The notes below the pieces were generated by a model, which did no database searches, was not told where the DNA came from, and was given only the letters and a program-made list of their open reading frames with translations. A program made the translations under genes and the position numbers. A stretch of DNA of 64,000 nucleotides from contig NC_089432.1 of assembly GCF_026210795.1 (NCBI RefSeq), positions 1,302,001 to 1,366,000 on the forward strand, written 5' to 3'. The stretch comes from Rhizophagus irregularis (taxonomy: Eukaryota > Glomeromycota > Glomeromycetes > Glomerales > Glomeraceae). Positions 43,391 through 56,215 of this stretch are shown here, piece after piece; the first letter of the stretch is position 1, and each line of letters starts with the position of its first letter.

Positions 43391-43983
43391 TAGTTAATAA
43401 TAAAAATTTTAAAAATGGATAGACAATACTATCACGTGCATAAATATTTGCAATAAATGTACGTGAAATTTTCGTATGTTTTTGGCATCCTATTATTTAA
43501 ACCAGATAAAATTATGCTTAATTGAAGGCTCTATTTAAACAGAATCTAATAATAATATTTCATAGAAATAAATTTTAATTTTAGTTGAGATTAATTTTTG
43601 TAATATATTGTTTATTATTTCAAAAAAAATTATTTTTTCTGTAACTTATGATTCAAATAAAGTGAAATTATACCAAAATAAAGCTTTAAATAAGTTGATT
43701 CTAATAATATTAAAATAAACATCATTATTGATAAGGAGTTACAAAAGATCACATAAGTTTCCCACCGCCAGATTTTCGAATAAATAAAATTTGTCTAAGT
43801 TTAAAATAAACTTTATTATTACTTAAAAATTCTTTAAATTATGATATAAAATAAATAGTAGATAAATAAACAAATAAAATCATACCAAGTTTTGCTTTAG
43901 ATTCTAAGCTTTTACACTTTTTTTTACAATTTTACTACTCGTTAAAAACTTTTAAAAACAAATAAAATATTCAGTTATTATAT
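43391..43983. other. AT-rich spacer
   Basis: I see nothing supportable. Confidence 0.5.
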
Positions 43984-44181
43984 TTAATATACAAGTAACA
44001 CGAATGGTGATATGCCACATTCTGTATCAGTTATTGTTATTAACGCGTGAATTTTATTTGATGATAATGATGATGTATCCGTTGTTGTTGTGTCTTGTAC
44101 TCCTGCATGTTTCTTATATTGATTAGATAATGATGAATACGATAATGATGCTAATGAAATTAAGATCTTCGTAAATTTCAT
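43984..44181 (-). CDS. Possible small secreted peptide or its remnant
   Basis: A 65-aa ORF starts MKFTKILISLASLSYSSLSN, which looks like a weak or damaged signal peptide. It continues with a T/S-rich segment and a hydrophobic end. A splice-acceptor-like TTTAAATAG precedes the ATG, and the open frame extends 21 codons upstream. There are no homologs I recognise. It may be spurious. Confidence 0.22.
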   Translation of the reverse strand: MKFTKILISLASLSYSSLSNQYKKHAGVQDTTTTDTSSLSSNKIHALITITDTECGISPFVLLVY

Positions 44182-44602
44182 GGAATTCCTATTTAAAAAA
44201 AATATATATATTAATAAACTCGAATAACGTTTAATTAAGACCATTCCAATTTAACTATTTGCTTAGCGTCTTATTTTTTTAAAAAAAAAAAAAATTGAGG
44301 GGAAGGAGATGTTACGCTCTCACAAAAAAGTGAAGTGGGATAGACATTAAACAAACAATCAAGTTGGAACGGGGTTGAGTCAATCCGTTATATCTGTTAT
44401 TGTTACACTTACGCTCTAATTTTCGTATAATTTGGGTAAAATCCAGAATTATACCTCACAAGCTTATCTCATATAAGATCAATAACTGATAAACTACGAC
44501 TCAAATAAAAAATAATAAATTTACCTGATAATCTAAATAATTAGTTTAAACAGATTTTTTTTTTCTTTTGGAAAGTAATGTTTTATTTTCATAACTTACA
44601 TT

Positions 44603-46930
44603 CATTTTAATGCACCATCTTCAGCCATAACCCACCAACGAGCATCTCTTGGTTCAACGTCAATCATAAGTAAAACATCATCAGCTTATTGGTGTGGAGA
44701 TTAATAAATCATATACGCAGTATTATTATTTCCCATTAATAAATTTTCCTCATCATTGTTATTTGTTATTTTATTATTATCATTATATATAGCGGAAACC
44801 ATCTGTTGACCCACAAAACAAACTTCAGATACTTCTAATAATTTAACTAAATCAATTCGTTCCTCCCTTTTTCTTTTTATTATTATTTCTATTTACTATT
44901 TTATTATCATTGTCTTTTTCATTTAATTTCTTTGGTTAATTGGATCTTCAACGTAATCTTGTTTTTCACTTTCTAATTTCGCAAAATCTAATACACTATT
45001 AATAATACTTATTAAAGAAGTTCCACAACCTTGTATTGTTTTAACCAATTCAGCTTAAGCTTCATTTAATTTGCTTTCTTCCATTAATTCACAACTTGCT
45101 AAAATACCATGAAGAGAAGTTCTTAATTCTGAAATACAGAAGAAATGAATGCACCTTTTGCTCTATCGGCAACGATAACCCTTCTTTTTGATACTTTACT
45201 AACAACATTTACGCCAAAAATTGCTCAAATCAACACGTTCTTCATCTTCAAATCGTTTTTGTGAATCATTGTCATAGCGATTAAAAAACCAAAGCATTTT
45301 ATATACCATCATAAATCGGTACAACAATACCGGAATGTACATAATCAGGAAAGAGGGTTGAAAGAATTTTGATAAATACAACCTTGTGAATGAGCCTAAA
45401 TAAGCGAAATAAAAAGTGATTAAAGAAGCTTTTACAGCTTCAAAAGATAATTAACTTCACCAGCACAAGCGAGAGATCTTAAATGATTTGGTGATATATC
45501 AGGAAGCGGAGTATCTACTTGAAGTACATCTAAATAATTTAACTGCCATGTTAAAGAATAGGATCACCAAAGTAGATTTACCTTATTTTCATCGTTATTA
45601 AAATTATTAGCTAATTGAATTTCCAAACAGAATTTGCTAAATTCAGCCATACTCTCTTCAGTCTCTTGCATCTTATTTCTTACACGTAAACGTAAAATAC
45701 TATTAGATCATAATTCTAATTCTCTCATGACAACTTTAGCAAATTCTTTTAAACTTTCACGATCCTTTTTTGAAGAACTATCCCTAGGTTCACGATCGAT
45801 CACACATATCGTATTACCATCATCAGTTCGTAAAGGGGCACCAGCATAAAATCTTATAAAAAGGAGAATCAGTAACTAAAGGATTATTACAAAATCTCCA
45901 ATTTTTACTAGTGGTATCACAAATGGTTCGTCATTTTCTTATAATATAGCACGATCACAAATACTTATTTCCCTAGTAGTTTCACTACATCCCACACGAC
46001 GGGTCGGAATAAGAAAAAAAAGTTGTCCATCTTCAGCTTTAAACCATTGATGAGTCGTATTGAGAAGTGATATCACATCGATATTGAAGTCTTAAAATGT
46101 TCTTTTGATAATGTTACTATACGAATAAAATTAACACCATTTGATGTATTAAGTATTTAAAATCTCTATAACGCTCTTCTACGTTCAACTTCATTAGGAG
46201 GATGAAAAGAGGAAGGCAATGATTATTATCTAAATTATCATCATCATCATCGTAATTACTTTCATAATTACCATCTACTTCTTCAGATAAACATTTGTTT
46301 TGTTCACAATCATCTTCAAGACCTTTAATAAAAGAAGTTATGGCATCAGCTTCAGCAGTACTAGAATTAAATAGGATTAAATTTTCCTTGAGCATAATTA
46401 TAAAGGAATTCTTTCCATTCATCAGTATTATATTGATCAAATAGTATATCGGAATCAGGGAAGGTAGCTAATAATGAATATCAACTTCACTACTACTAGA
46501 TGATAATACATTATCAATAGAAGAAATTGTTTTGGAAAAGGTTTAAAACGAAATATCGCACATTGTTGTTTTATTGTTGTTATTGTTCGTGATAGAAAAT
46601 TTTTCCTTTATTAAAGTTTTCCATTCCACATCTTTTATAATATTTACTTTGATTCGATATTAAAATCGGTAACGCTATAGATTTTCTATGAACAACGTTG
46701 TTATCGTTATTATTATTAATTCCTTGTATAGAATTTGAAATTTCTTTATCAAATTTGTAAGATTTAAATATAGAAGTATCCAAGAATTTTTTTCGTACAA
46801 AAGATTTTATCAGATTTAGTTTTGAAGAAGATAATGGCATGTGAAGTTGTGCGATGGTACGATTGGTACGTGCTGTTTCGACTGCGGGAAGTATGATAAT
46901 AGGATTTGCTGTGTAACAAAAAAAATACAT
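44603..46930 (-). pseudogene. Hybrid histidine kinase, truncated and frameshifted
   Basis: Read on the minus strand, an N-terminal Asp/Asn-rich part (46440-46117, with AEADAITSFIKGLEDDC) precedes a GAF-like piece at about 45855-45640 (FYAGAPLRTDDGNTICVIDR, then EPRDSSSKKDRESLKEFAK). A HisKA domain follows at about 45165-44950 (RAKGAFISSV, ELRTSLHGILASCELMEE, LVKTIQGCGTSLISIINSVL, DFAKLESEK), then the start of the ATPase part (DDVLLMIDVEPRDARWWVMA, EDGALK), where similarity stops at about 44603. The phospho-acceptor His codon has lost one base, and an internal TAA lies in the HisKA helix. The rest of the ATPase and any receiver domain are absent. It is a sensor-kinase relic. Confidence 0.75.
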
Positions 46931-48511
46931 CTTTTTTTTTAATCTAAAATTCTCGTATGAAAAATGTGAATTTGAAAATATATATATATATATATATTTT
47001 TAGTTTGAAAAAAAGGGAAGAATATTACATATATATAATGTTTATATACAAGTAAAGAAATGATGTAAAAGTGTATATATTAAAGTGATTATTTAAATTT
47101 TCCTCCTATTTAAGTATCAAAAACATCATTTACGTAACATCACTATTTTTTCTGTAGAATTATAGTAAAATTGTTTTAAGTTCCATAGCATGAAGAAATA
47201 GTAACGTAATATTAAATTTTGTATAGAATGAAAGAAAAATGGTAAAAATAAAAAATTAGAAAATGGCAAAAAAAAAAAGTTTTCGTACAATTTAAAGAAT
47301 ATGATTAACTAAAAAAAAACTATCATTAAAATAGACTAGTTACAATGTCATTGTCGTATAACATTTTGAATGTATTTAGAAACAAAAAAAAATTAAACTC
47401 AAAACTGAAATCAAATTTTTAAATTTTTATTCTGTTTATTTCTAACAATTTGAGTTTCACAAACCAAATTTTCCAAGTAACTTCATTTTTTAATTATTTA
47501 ACTTTATTCTGTTTTTTATTTTATATGTGTTGCATCATCGGTTTGTACTTCTCCTTTCAATCAAATATTATTATATTCGATTATTTACAGTTAATAATGT
47601 AAATTTTTTACGTATTAAAGAAGATTCGCTATAATTTTTTTTAAAAAAAGTAACTCTGTAAATTAATGGGCGGAATAAAGTATTGTATCAAGACTTTAAA
47701 TACATAGATGGAAACAAATTGCGATAAAATCTTTGGAACAATTAGATAAACTCAGTGAACCTTTACAGTACGCGCCCAAAAATATTTTTGATTTGTATTA
47801 TGACATAATTTTTTGTTATCAATAATATAAAAATACAATTAAATGTTTTAAACTTTTTATTGAATTTGTATTATACGTTGATATATGATAGCTTTTAAAA
47901 CTAACAAAAATTCTAACATAATTTTTGGTCACAAAAAATTTTGTGACTTGAGTCAGAAATCAGTATTAATATTTTGATTCACAAGTTTTTTTTCTATATT
48001 GTGTTATGTTGTTTACACGGCTTGACTCTAATGAACTAAAGATTTTTCAGGAAGTGACTGAAGTTGTATAAAGAATTGGATTGAAAACTTGTTCGATGAA
48101 TAAGATCAAAATGCTGTCGGATTTATTTTCAATTAAATAATTTTGTATATAATCAACAAGTTCCTGGCAGCCAACATAACCTGAATTATCTCACCCATTC
48201 AATGGGAGAATACCACCATGAATATATCTAAATTAAAATGTAAATTTTGGATTTGAATATGAATAAAATTTACATACATATATAATACCAGTTAACCAGG
48301 GTTAATTAACTAAAATACGTTTATTCCATAAATACCCGACATTGAAAAACAAATATAAAAACCACTGATAAAAAACGTCTCTGACCCACCCCATAAAAAA
48401 AAAAATTACATTAAAAACAAAATTACATGTCTTTTTACATTTCTTAAACTCGTAAAATTTGTACTTTTTTTTTAAACGAAAAAAAAAAATTTATAATAAT
48501 TTATAATAATC
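46931..48511. other. Gene-less AT-rich stretch
   Basis: A (TA)n run lies at 46979-46998. Long A/T tracts otherwise; no ORF or element recognised. Confidence 0.5.
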
Positions 48512-49174
48512 ATGACACATATTTTTCAAGATTCTCAAAATTTCCAAGGTTATAATGAAAATTTGACCAAACTTATTTCAAGTCCTTTTGAAAATAATAA
48601 TAATAACGACAATATTGTTACAACTAATCCAAACTTTTTTAATGATTCTTTTCACGAAAACGAACCTACTGTTTCTGTTCCTTTAACACATTCTGTTACG
48701 CCAAAATTTCAATCAACATCTCGTACGATTTCTCAACAAAAAAATGTTCCATTTATGTATCAAAAATTTCAAAGAATTTCTAATTCTATTTTGATATTTG
48801 AAGAAAATGCTAAAAGACAACTTGAACAATTATATGAATTAAAGAATCATTTAAATCAATTGAAACAATTTCTTAACACACAACAACAACATTCTATGCC
48901 TCGTCGTATAAACCGTATAAACCGAAACCGTGATTATCGAACTCATCCTTATTTGAATGAACGTCAATTAGTCACTTCTCACATATCAACTGCTACAGAA
49001 ATTGACTGTCATTATGATAATAATGAATTAAATTTTATGAATGAACAAAATATTTTATCAAATAGTTTTTGTCCTCAACAAGTGAATGTTCCTGCTGCAG
49101 TTAGCTTTTCTGAAAATAGTGAAATTTTATCTAGTCCTCAAAATTTTGAATTTTATGACAATAATTATATATAA
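48512..49174 (+). CDS. N/Q-rich hypothetical protein with a short coiled coil
   Basis: This is a 220-aa single ORF starting MTHIFQDSQNFQGYNENLTK. Asn-rich (ENNNNNDN) and Ser/Thr-rich parts flank a likely helix at about residues 85-125 (FQRISNSILIFEENAKRQLE, QLYELKNHLNQLKQFLN), then a basic patch (PRRINRINRNRDYR). The C-terminal part is N/S-rich. Codon use is that of the host AT-rich genes and the ORF is intact. I do not recognise the family. The helix plus basic patch could fit a nucleic-acid-binding or scaffold protein, but this is speculation. Confidence 0.55.
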   Translation: MTHIFQDSQNFQGYNENLTKLISSPFENNNNNDNIVTTNPNFFNDSFHENEPTVSVPLTHSVTPKFQSTSRTISQQKNVPFMYQKFQRISNSILIFEENAKRQLEQLYELKNHLNQLKQFLNTQQQHSMPRRINRINRNRDYRTHPYLNERQLVTSHISTATEIDCHYDNNELNFMNEQNILSNSFCPQQVNVPAAVSFSENSEILSSPQNFEFYDNNYI

Positions 49175-49559
49175 TGTTCATGAAATCTAGAAAATTTGTA
49201 AATTTCAATATACTGTATGTTATTAACATTTATATTTTTTTTGTTCACTATATTGCTTATTATTTTATACCTTTATTTTTTATTGTATTTTATTTTGCTC
49301 TTTATTATTTTCATTATTGATAAAATAATGGCATGTAGTTACGCTTATATTTAAGTGAATAAAGACAAGTCAGGTGCTGCGCTTGCAGTAAATTTCGATA
49401 ACGCCAAATATCATTCTAAATTGAGTATTTACAAGTGCTAAAATTAAAAACATTTCATTATATGAACCAAATGAACCTATTATATTCTATTTTAAGTATA
49501 AATCCAATTTAAGTATCAAAAGCGGGACAGCAAAAAAAAGAAACGCCCAATTATTACTT
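49175..49559. other. Spacer 3' of the N/Q-rich ORF
   Basis: AT-rich sequence with no gene recognised. Confidence 0.5.
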
Positions 49560-49975
49560 TCTATAAAAAATTTCAAGTTTTTAAATATTCCTTCGATTTG
49601 TTATAAGATTTTAATCTTGCTCGAAATTTTTCAAGGACATACGGACCAATAAAATTTATTGAAATATTACATCTGTTCAACTTTTCTGAATCGAAAAATA
49701 AGTGCGTGACCAAAGTCACGCGGACACGTGATTTGTAACGATATGTACGGCGACGCAAATGAATACAATTTGCTTCCCGCTGTTCCGTACTGGTCGGGTT
49801 CTGGGACAGATGGATTTCTCTAGTGAAGGTCCGCTCCATTATGGTTTGGATGAAGTTTTATGTTGCCCGCTTCTTTTATTCTTTGGAATTGTGTAGTGAC
49901 TTTTCATTGTAATTCTCCTGCTTTACATAAAATAAAATAAAATAAATAAATATAAAATAAATGAATACAAATTGA
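49560..49975 (+). mobile_element. Probable 5'-truncated LINE fragment
   Basis: A GC-richer stretch with degenerate coding text on the plus strand (LARNFSRTYGPIKFIEILHL) is followed by a short 3' UTR-like part. It ends in the tail TAAAATAAAATAAAATAAAT plus AAATATAAAATAAAT. The 88-aa minus-strand ORF here is probably a shadow. No clear target duplication is seen. Confidence 0.45.
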
Positions 49976-50329
49976 GATAACGTTTTCTATAATACAGATA
50001 AATCAGTGATTTCAGAATCTGTGTCTAGAATAAAGAAAAATTTACATAATGTTTCTTTAAATATCAACGAGAAGGTGGGATTTTAATGATTTCACAGTTT
50101 ATAAAATATAGATTCTCCCTCATATGCCTTAGTCATTTGGAAGTAGCGTCAAATGGATTGTCACGCTTTTCTTAAAAATTTAGTAATTACACCAAATAAG
50201 ACTAAATGATAACAATCATTTTCATAGAGTAAAAAAAAAAATAATTTATTGATAATATAATATGTTTCTGATCCATTATTTATGATAAATAAAAAATTAA
50301 ACTTTCTATAAACATTTAAAAAATTAAAA

Positions 50330-51965
50330 TTAGATATCAAAATCATATTCCTGGGTAATATATTCTGCAAATATAAATTAAGAACGTTAGGTTAAAATTC
50401 AATATTAAAAAATTACTATAGTCAGTATATATTTACATACCATCAGTACTTAATTTCATATCAATATCTAATTCGATGAATTTTGTAAAATAATCTAAAG
50501 AAAAATTATACGTTAATTTTTAATTTTAATTAAATCAAGTTATGAAATTTGTTATATTATCAAAAAAATTATTACCATTATTTTCATTTTCATACAATTT
50601 TTTTCTTTTAATACTTTGACCTAAATAAATTTTAATTAATAAATATTGACACCCTAAAATCTTATTAAATAAAATCATACCTCATCATTATTATCTTCAA
50701 ACTTTCTTTTGACTTTTTCTAAGTTAATAGATTGACTTCTTGAACTCCTTAAAGACATTGCAGAATTAATCATACTACTTAAATGTCTACTCTCATAAAT
50801 AGCACCTGGATTATTTGTTGCTACAGGTCCATTATCTGATGATTCTATAATTTTAGTTGGATTCTGATTTTTACTATTTTGTTCTTCATTTCTAACCAAT
50901 ATACAAATTCTTTTATATATATCATTGGCTGTCGGTCTTTCACATGGATCAGAATCCCAACATTCTTTCATTAATTCAATATATCCTTCAGGTGCATTTG
51001 TTACGATTGGTGGTCGCAATCCATCACGTATTTTAGTTATAAGGTTTGTATCATGATGTTCATCCCAAAAAGGTCTTCTACCTGTCATAAACTCCCACAT
51101 GATCATTCTATATCAGAAGCTTTAGTATATTTTTGTCCTTGAAAAATCTCTGGTGCCATATAAGTAATAATACCATATTTCACATTATTATCATCTGTAG
51201 ATTCAGTAGCAGATTTACTTAACCCCAAATCACCTATTACATTATACGACGGGTCACTTGTAAAAAAAATATTTCCACTATGTAAATCTCTGTGAATAAT
51301 ATTTACACTATGGATATTAATAAGTCCATTCACGATACATGTTAAATCATGCAATTTATTAGACCATTTAATGTTTTAAAAATTATTACTTAGGTAATGT
51401 ATTAAATTATCTAATTCATAATATTGCATAATAATCATAAAATCTTGTGTATTTACGTCTTGAGTAATACCAAAATAATTACAAATGTAACTATTAAGCG
51501 GAGTTTCTTGGTAAGATATCTTATTACTTCTACGCTTAACCTAATAATTATTATGCTGTGAATTCCAATTTGTGTAAAAATCATAATATATCTTAAGCTA
51601 GAATAAAAAAGGTTATGTTATTAATTATCTACGATTTATTTAAACATATTATTTTACGTTACCTCATTCAGTTCCTTAAACGTAATGTTTTTAGAATCAT
51701 TAATTTTTTTGAGAACTACTGTATAATTAGGTTTACAAGAAATATTATCACTCTTGCGTTCAATATTATCCCAATTAATCGGACCATCAACCCAAGTTGC
51801 TTTATAAATTTTGCTAAATCCTCCCTCAGCAATAAATTCTATATTTTTGAATTGTTCATAGGGAACAAACTCCAATTTTCCTTCCTTCCCGACAAAGTTG
51901 ACTTGTGTAAATCTAATGAAATCATCGATAATTTTGTTTCCACTCGGTTTAAATAATGTCTTCAT
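50330..51965 (-). pseudogene. TKL-type protein kinase, degenerate
   Basis: Exon 1 (51965-51663) carries the N-lobe: FIAEGGFSKIYKATW and the K in VVLKKIND. After a 65-bp GT-AG intron, exon 2 (from 51597) runs through FGITQDVNTQDFMIIMQYY, HRDLHSGNIFF, IGDLGLSKS (DLG for DFG), YMAPEIFQGQKYTKASDI, then MIMWEFMTGRRPFWDE and CWDSDPCERPTANDI. Lesions are two in-frame stops between the N-lobe and the catalytic loop, and a small deletion after KASDI (the usual YSFG is missing) that shifts frame. Short 3' exons at 50620-50576, 50494-50441 and 50364-50330 encode SIKRKKLYENENN, DYFTKFIELDIDMKLSTD and EYITQEYDFDI. A dead copy of the large Rhizophagus kinase family. Confidence 0.8.
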
Positions 51966-53337
51966 TTTGTAACAAACGTGACAAATCTGGTGAGTTTCAT
52001 CTAATCGTGACCTTCTTTTATTAAATTCATTACATTTCTCGTTGGTTGAAATGAAGATGTATCATTTGATGTTAAAAAGTCAATTTTATGATTATGATTT
52101 GTTAATTGGTTCATAATTATTTATCTATTAAATTATTTGTTTATTTTGAATATATTTAAAAGAAACAGCTTCTATATATATACGTTTTTATAATTAAAAA
52201 TTGAACAATGAATTCTTTTACAAAATTAAAAAAAAAAATCTGCGTATAATACCCGATAGAAGTTTCTAATGTTTTGATACAAAATGGATCCTACATTGTT
52301 TATAAAATTGATTTTTTTAATGCCTAATATGGTTAAAGTATGTTTCCAAATGACATTTCGATTTTTATTGTACATTCTGTACAGAATTCTTAGAACTTAT
52401 CAAAATGGGACTTGCATTGTGTTACGTTGAAGTTTCACAAACCTACAACAATATTAACCGATCTGATAATAAACAATAAAATATTAAATTCTTTCATAAT
52501 AATTCTTGGAGATATATTTTATATTTTAAGAAAATCTCCATTAAAAGAAAATATATATATTAAATGTCTAGAAATGATTTAATTTTTTTTTTGAAGTCTA
52601 AAAAAGGAATAGTTAATTTATAAATACGTGATATATAACGTAATTATTAATTGTCAATTACGCCAAACGTATTTTATACAAACGGTCAGTCAAAAAGTAC
52701 AAAGAGCTTCTTATAACCTTAAATTATTAAATTATTTCAAGTAAAGAATAATTTTTATAAATTTATAATTAATGGGTTTATGCTATAAAAATATTACGCT
52801 GTGCAAAAAAAAAAAAATATTCAAATTTTATTATACTTTATGTATGGTGAACAAATATATTTTTAATTACGATATACTATTTTTAAACTATCATTATTAT
52901 CTCTCAACATGGTTCTAATGATATCGAATTTTCATACTTTTTTTTTAAGCGCTGACTCTTCTTTAAGACCATTTGACTGAGAACACTCCCATTTGGATGT
53001 ACTGTAGAAATAAATTGTACATATATTTATGCGATCAGATGCTATGTGTTTGAAATTAATGAGAGTGCTTAATTTGAGTATAATAGTTGTTATGACAGCA
53101 AATATAAAATTCTTAAAATTTTTTAGGAACAAACGAAAAAAGTTATTGATCAACTATATCATGATTTACCATGCAGTTCATGCAGCTATTAAAATCACTT
53201 ATTCTAAAAAAGTAATACAAGAAATTGCGAATTAACGAAACAAATATTATCAAAAAATTATTAGTAAAAACCAAGGAGTGCAAGACCTAAGATAATCTAA
53301 ACAAGATAAAAAAAACATTAGTATGATTTGCACCATA
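51966..53337. other. Gene-less AT-rich stretch
   Basis: It contains the former 5' flank of the kinase pseudogene. Two overlapping opposite ORFs near 52932-53235 have no motif. I see nothing else. Confidence 0.5.
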
Positions 53338-53605
53338 CTCCATAAAAAAAAGCTTCCAGAAAAGTGTTAATATCATGCTACCAGTGGTTCACCCTAGAAC
53401 TAGTACAATACACTGTATAATCCTATAGCAAACCACTGATATCATAACACCAACCATAAGAGCCAGGTACATAGGCTAACCCTCTTAAGGGAAAGCCAGT
53501 TTCTCTTATATCTTACTCCTCAGCTTTTTTTATCCGTAAACCAGTATCATTAAAACTATGCAAGCAGGGAGCGCAAGCTTACCTTAATAAATAAATATGA
53601 TTTTA
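53338..53605. other. Compact GC-richer segment of unknown nature
   Basis: This piece stands out by composition. It has an imperfect inverted pair (TATCAT...AGTGGTT against AACCACTGATATCATA, 53371-53445) and ends in AATAAATAAATATG. It could be a short retroelement (SINE or LINE 3' end) or an RNA gene; I cannot decide. Confidence 0.35.
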
Positions 53606-53689
53606 TTTATTTTCAACTTTGGTAACACTAAACTTCCAAAGTTTCAGACTGTACTGTCAGGAAGTCTCACTTAAAAATAATTTCTTAAG

Positions 53690-53870
53690 TATAATGTGTA
53701 TTTTTAAAGAAGGAAAGAAGTGTGTAATTTTTAAAGAAAGGGAAGTGTATATTTTTAAAAAAAAGAAAGGGCGTATTTTTTATATTTTTTAAAGAAAGGA
53801 AGAAAGGTGTATTTTTTTAAAAAAAAGAAGTGAGGGTATATATATACTTTTAAAAAACCCTTTCGGATAC
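53690..53870. repeat. Minisatellite-like purine-rich repeat
   Basis: Four to five irregular units of the form GTGTATTTTTAAAGAAAGGAA, 30-45 bp apart, alternate T-runs with AAAGAAAGG runs. Confidence 0.65.
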
Positions 53871-54396
53871 ATAATGACTAATAATCTTGTTATACTTATT
53901 TAGGGAGTTCGGTTACAGTAATATTACATCATTTTTTCCCATAAGCTTATGTGGCGTTGGCGTTATAATTACATAATTATTTACAAAACGCGTCAATGAT
54001 TAATCAATAGTTATTGTAGTTATTGAAAATATCACGCGTTTTTAGATAATCTAGATAATCTGTTAAAAGTCAGACTAGTATTATCTGATAGCTTAAGATC
54101 AACCGGCATCAGTAGCATCAGCAATTTTTTTTTATGGAAAGATCACGTCATTTTGACTTTTTTTTTTAGACCTAATAAAAAACAATAGATACCATAATAC
54201 TTTATTATATAACAATATACGTATGTTTAATAATGAGTCATATTTATAAAAAAACAAGTGCTGTGTATTGAGATCAAAAGAAATAGTTAAATCATTCTAT
54301 ATTATTAAAAAATGCAGTTTATAATATGTTCTCACATAATTTTATCCATAATAAAAAAAATTTTTGTATGTCATATGAATAAAACTAACAAACTTA
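53871..54396. other. AT-rich spacer
   Basis: I see no gene or element. Confidence 0.5.
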
Positions 54397-54617
54397 CTTT
54401 AAAATAATTATAAAGACTTCAGGTGATATATCATTATCTTTATTCCTTTTATTAGAAGTCAAAGTTCTTCGTAAATACGGAGAAAGGCAACATAGAATAC
54501 TCATGTGAGCACGGAAGATTTTTACATTAGGATCTTCACCAACTTCAATCGTAATATCATAATATTCATCGTCTCAATGTAATTTTGACTTAATTTCGAA
54601 AAAAGTTGATTAGACAT
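54397..54617 (-). pseudogene. BTB-domain gene, first exon remnant
   Basis: The minus strand reads MSNQLFSKLSQNYIE, then after a frame change DDEYYDITIEVGEDPNVKIF, RAHMSILCCLSPYLRRTL and NDISPEVFIIILK, ending at a GTAAGT splice donor. The 'FRAHM.IL..SPYLRR' text is the start of BTB/POZ domains of the large BTB-TLDc/Kelch family of these fungi. No later exon was found, so it is a fragment with a frameshift. When intact, BTB proteins commonly act as ubiquitin-ligase adaptors. Confidence 0.75.
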
Positions 54618-55535
54618 ATTTTTCGTCATTATAATTAAATGTTGTGCAATAGGACTTCAAAATATATATGAAAGTCTTTTTCCTTTTTGATCATTACATG
54701 ATGTCGCCGATCTTCTCTGACCTATAAGTTTATTTTTGATTGACGTCCATTTCTTTTGACAAGACATGTACTTAGCTCAGATTCTACAGTTATCATGAAT
54801 TATTCTCTAATACCTTTAAACTTTCTGATATTAATTGAACTCCTTAAAACTTAAATTTACAATTCTTTCATAAATAAACAAAATCAGTTGATTAATGACA
54901 TTCAAAAATTTCTTAGCGAAATTTATTTTTTTAAAAAAAACATTCTTATTTTATATATTTATAAATATGATTGTTTTGTTTGTATTGATTAATTTATTAT
55001 ATTTTTTATAGTCCCTGTTTAATGTTGTGAACAAAACCCGAGAATTTTGTCAGAGAATGAATCTGAAACTTGGCAAAGTTAATTTCATTTAACTATAGAA
55101 AAAAATAAATTTAATACCGTTCGATCTTGTTCGAACTTCGGTCAAATTTATTATTACGTGACTTTAGTATTACAAACTCATTACATTAAAATTTATATGA
55201 AACGATAATGATAATAATTATTATTGTTTACTTTTGTATACACAATTTAAAGTTACTTAATGCTTCCTATAAGATTATTTCATTATACTTCTATCAAAAA
55301 TCTTCGATGTTTTGTTAAAATGATTACCCACATGGTTGCTTGACGTATGGACTGGATACGATTACCGAATCTTTTCTATAGATTATTAAATCAGTTTCTA
55401 ATTTTAATAAAAATAGACACGTTGAAAATTGCCTTGGAATAGATCGGATTTTATGTAAAAAAATTTGAAAACAAGAAATAACATCAACTTCAACAAAGAA
55501 CATATAAATTATTTAAATAAATCTGTTCCTTCTCC
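54618..55535. other. Spacer
   Basis: AT-rich; the former 5' flank of the BTB remnant and of the methyltransferase remnant. No gene recognised. Confidence 0.45.
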
Positions 55536-56215
55536 ATGAAGAATGGTGCTAAAATTTTAGATGTACTATATGGAACTGGAACATTTCTCTTAGAATTATC
55601 AATTGAATATTCACTTTTGGGATTTACCGTCATTGATAAGAAAAAATTATTTCTCTTATTTCTCGCGTTATTTAAACCTAATAATTTAAATTTTAACTAT
55701 GCTGATATATTGTAAGGAAGAAAATCATTTTGATTTGACTTATTTAAATATCGAACCACGTTATACTTTAGATCAATAGACTTTTGTTATTGGTGAATTA
55801 ATAAAAGTAACAAAACCAGATAGATACGTAGAAATGCAGCAGATTGCGTTTGAAGTACCTCTACTGCAGATTTGCTGTTACGTAAATCCTACGAAATATT
55901 ACTCTTATTAAAATTATTAATTTTTTACTTTATTATAAAGAACAGCTGGTTCAAAATTTTTGAATTCGTGAAAGATGTAAGCTATAATTAATTACAAATT
56001 TGTAAAATTAAAATTTATGCACTGTATATAAATAATTTAATCTTTTCTCCATTCATAAAAAGTCGCCATGTTAAGTGTAGAAATGAGTTCGCACCATTAC
56101 TTTTATCTACGAATCTTTGTTATTTCAATTTGATCATAATATGAATGTAATTGGATGAGATGATAAATGATTTAAATAATATTAGTATGGATGAATTGAA
56201 ACAAGATTGAAAGGA
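55536..56215 (+). pseudogene. SAM-dependent methyltransferase (LaeA-like), degenerate
   Basis: Text reads MKNGAKILDVLYGTGTFLLE, a damaged motif I (DVGCGTG expected), then FTVIDKK (motif II acid), NLNFNYADIL and a stop. In other frames come FDLTYLNIEPRYTLDQ, a stop where Trp is usual, then TFVIGELIKVTKPDRYVEMQ and, further on, ISMDELKQD and KEVIKRIYLKQELV. Motif order is that of fungal class I methyltransferases of the LaeA/Umta type. At least three stops plus frameshifts make it inactive. Confidence 0.7.

Noticed and set aside
45634-45849. 71-aa plus-strand ORF MLNSAILSSV...
   Set aside because: It is antisense to the GAF-like part of the histidine-kinase remnant; the minus strand carries the meaningful text.
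49573-49839. 88-aa minus-strand ORF MERTFTREIHLS
   Set aside because: More likely the antisense of a truncated LINE fragment ending in an A-rich tail on the plus strand.
51615-51956. 113-aa plus-strand ORF
   Set aside because: It is antisense to exon 1 of the degenerate kinase, whose minus-strand frame has the glycine loop and ATP-binding Lys.
53371-53400. Pol III B box (GTGGTTCACCCT)
   Set aside because: It departs from GGTTCGANTCC at key positions and there is no A box upstream at suitable spacing.
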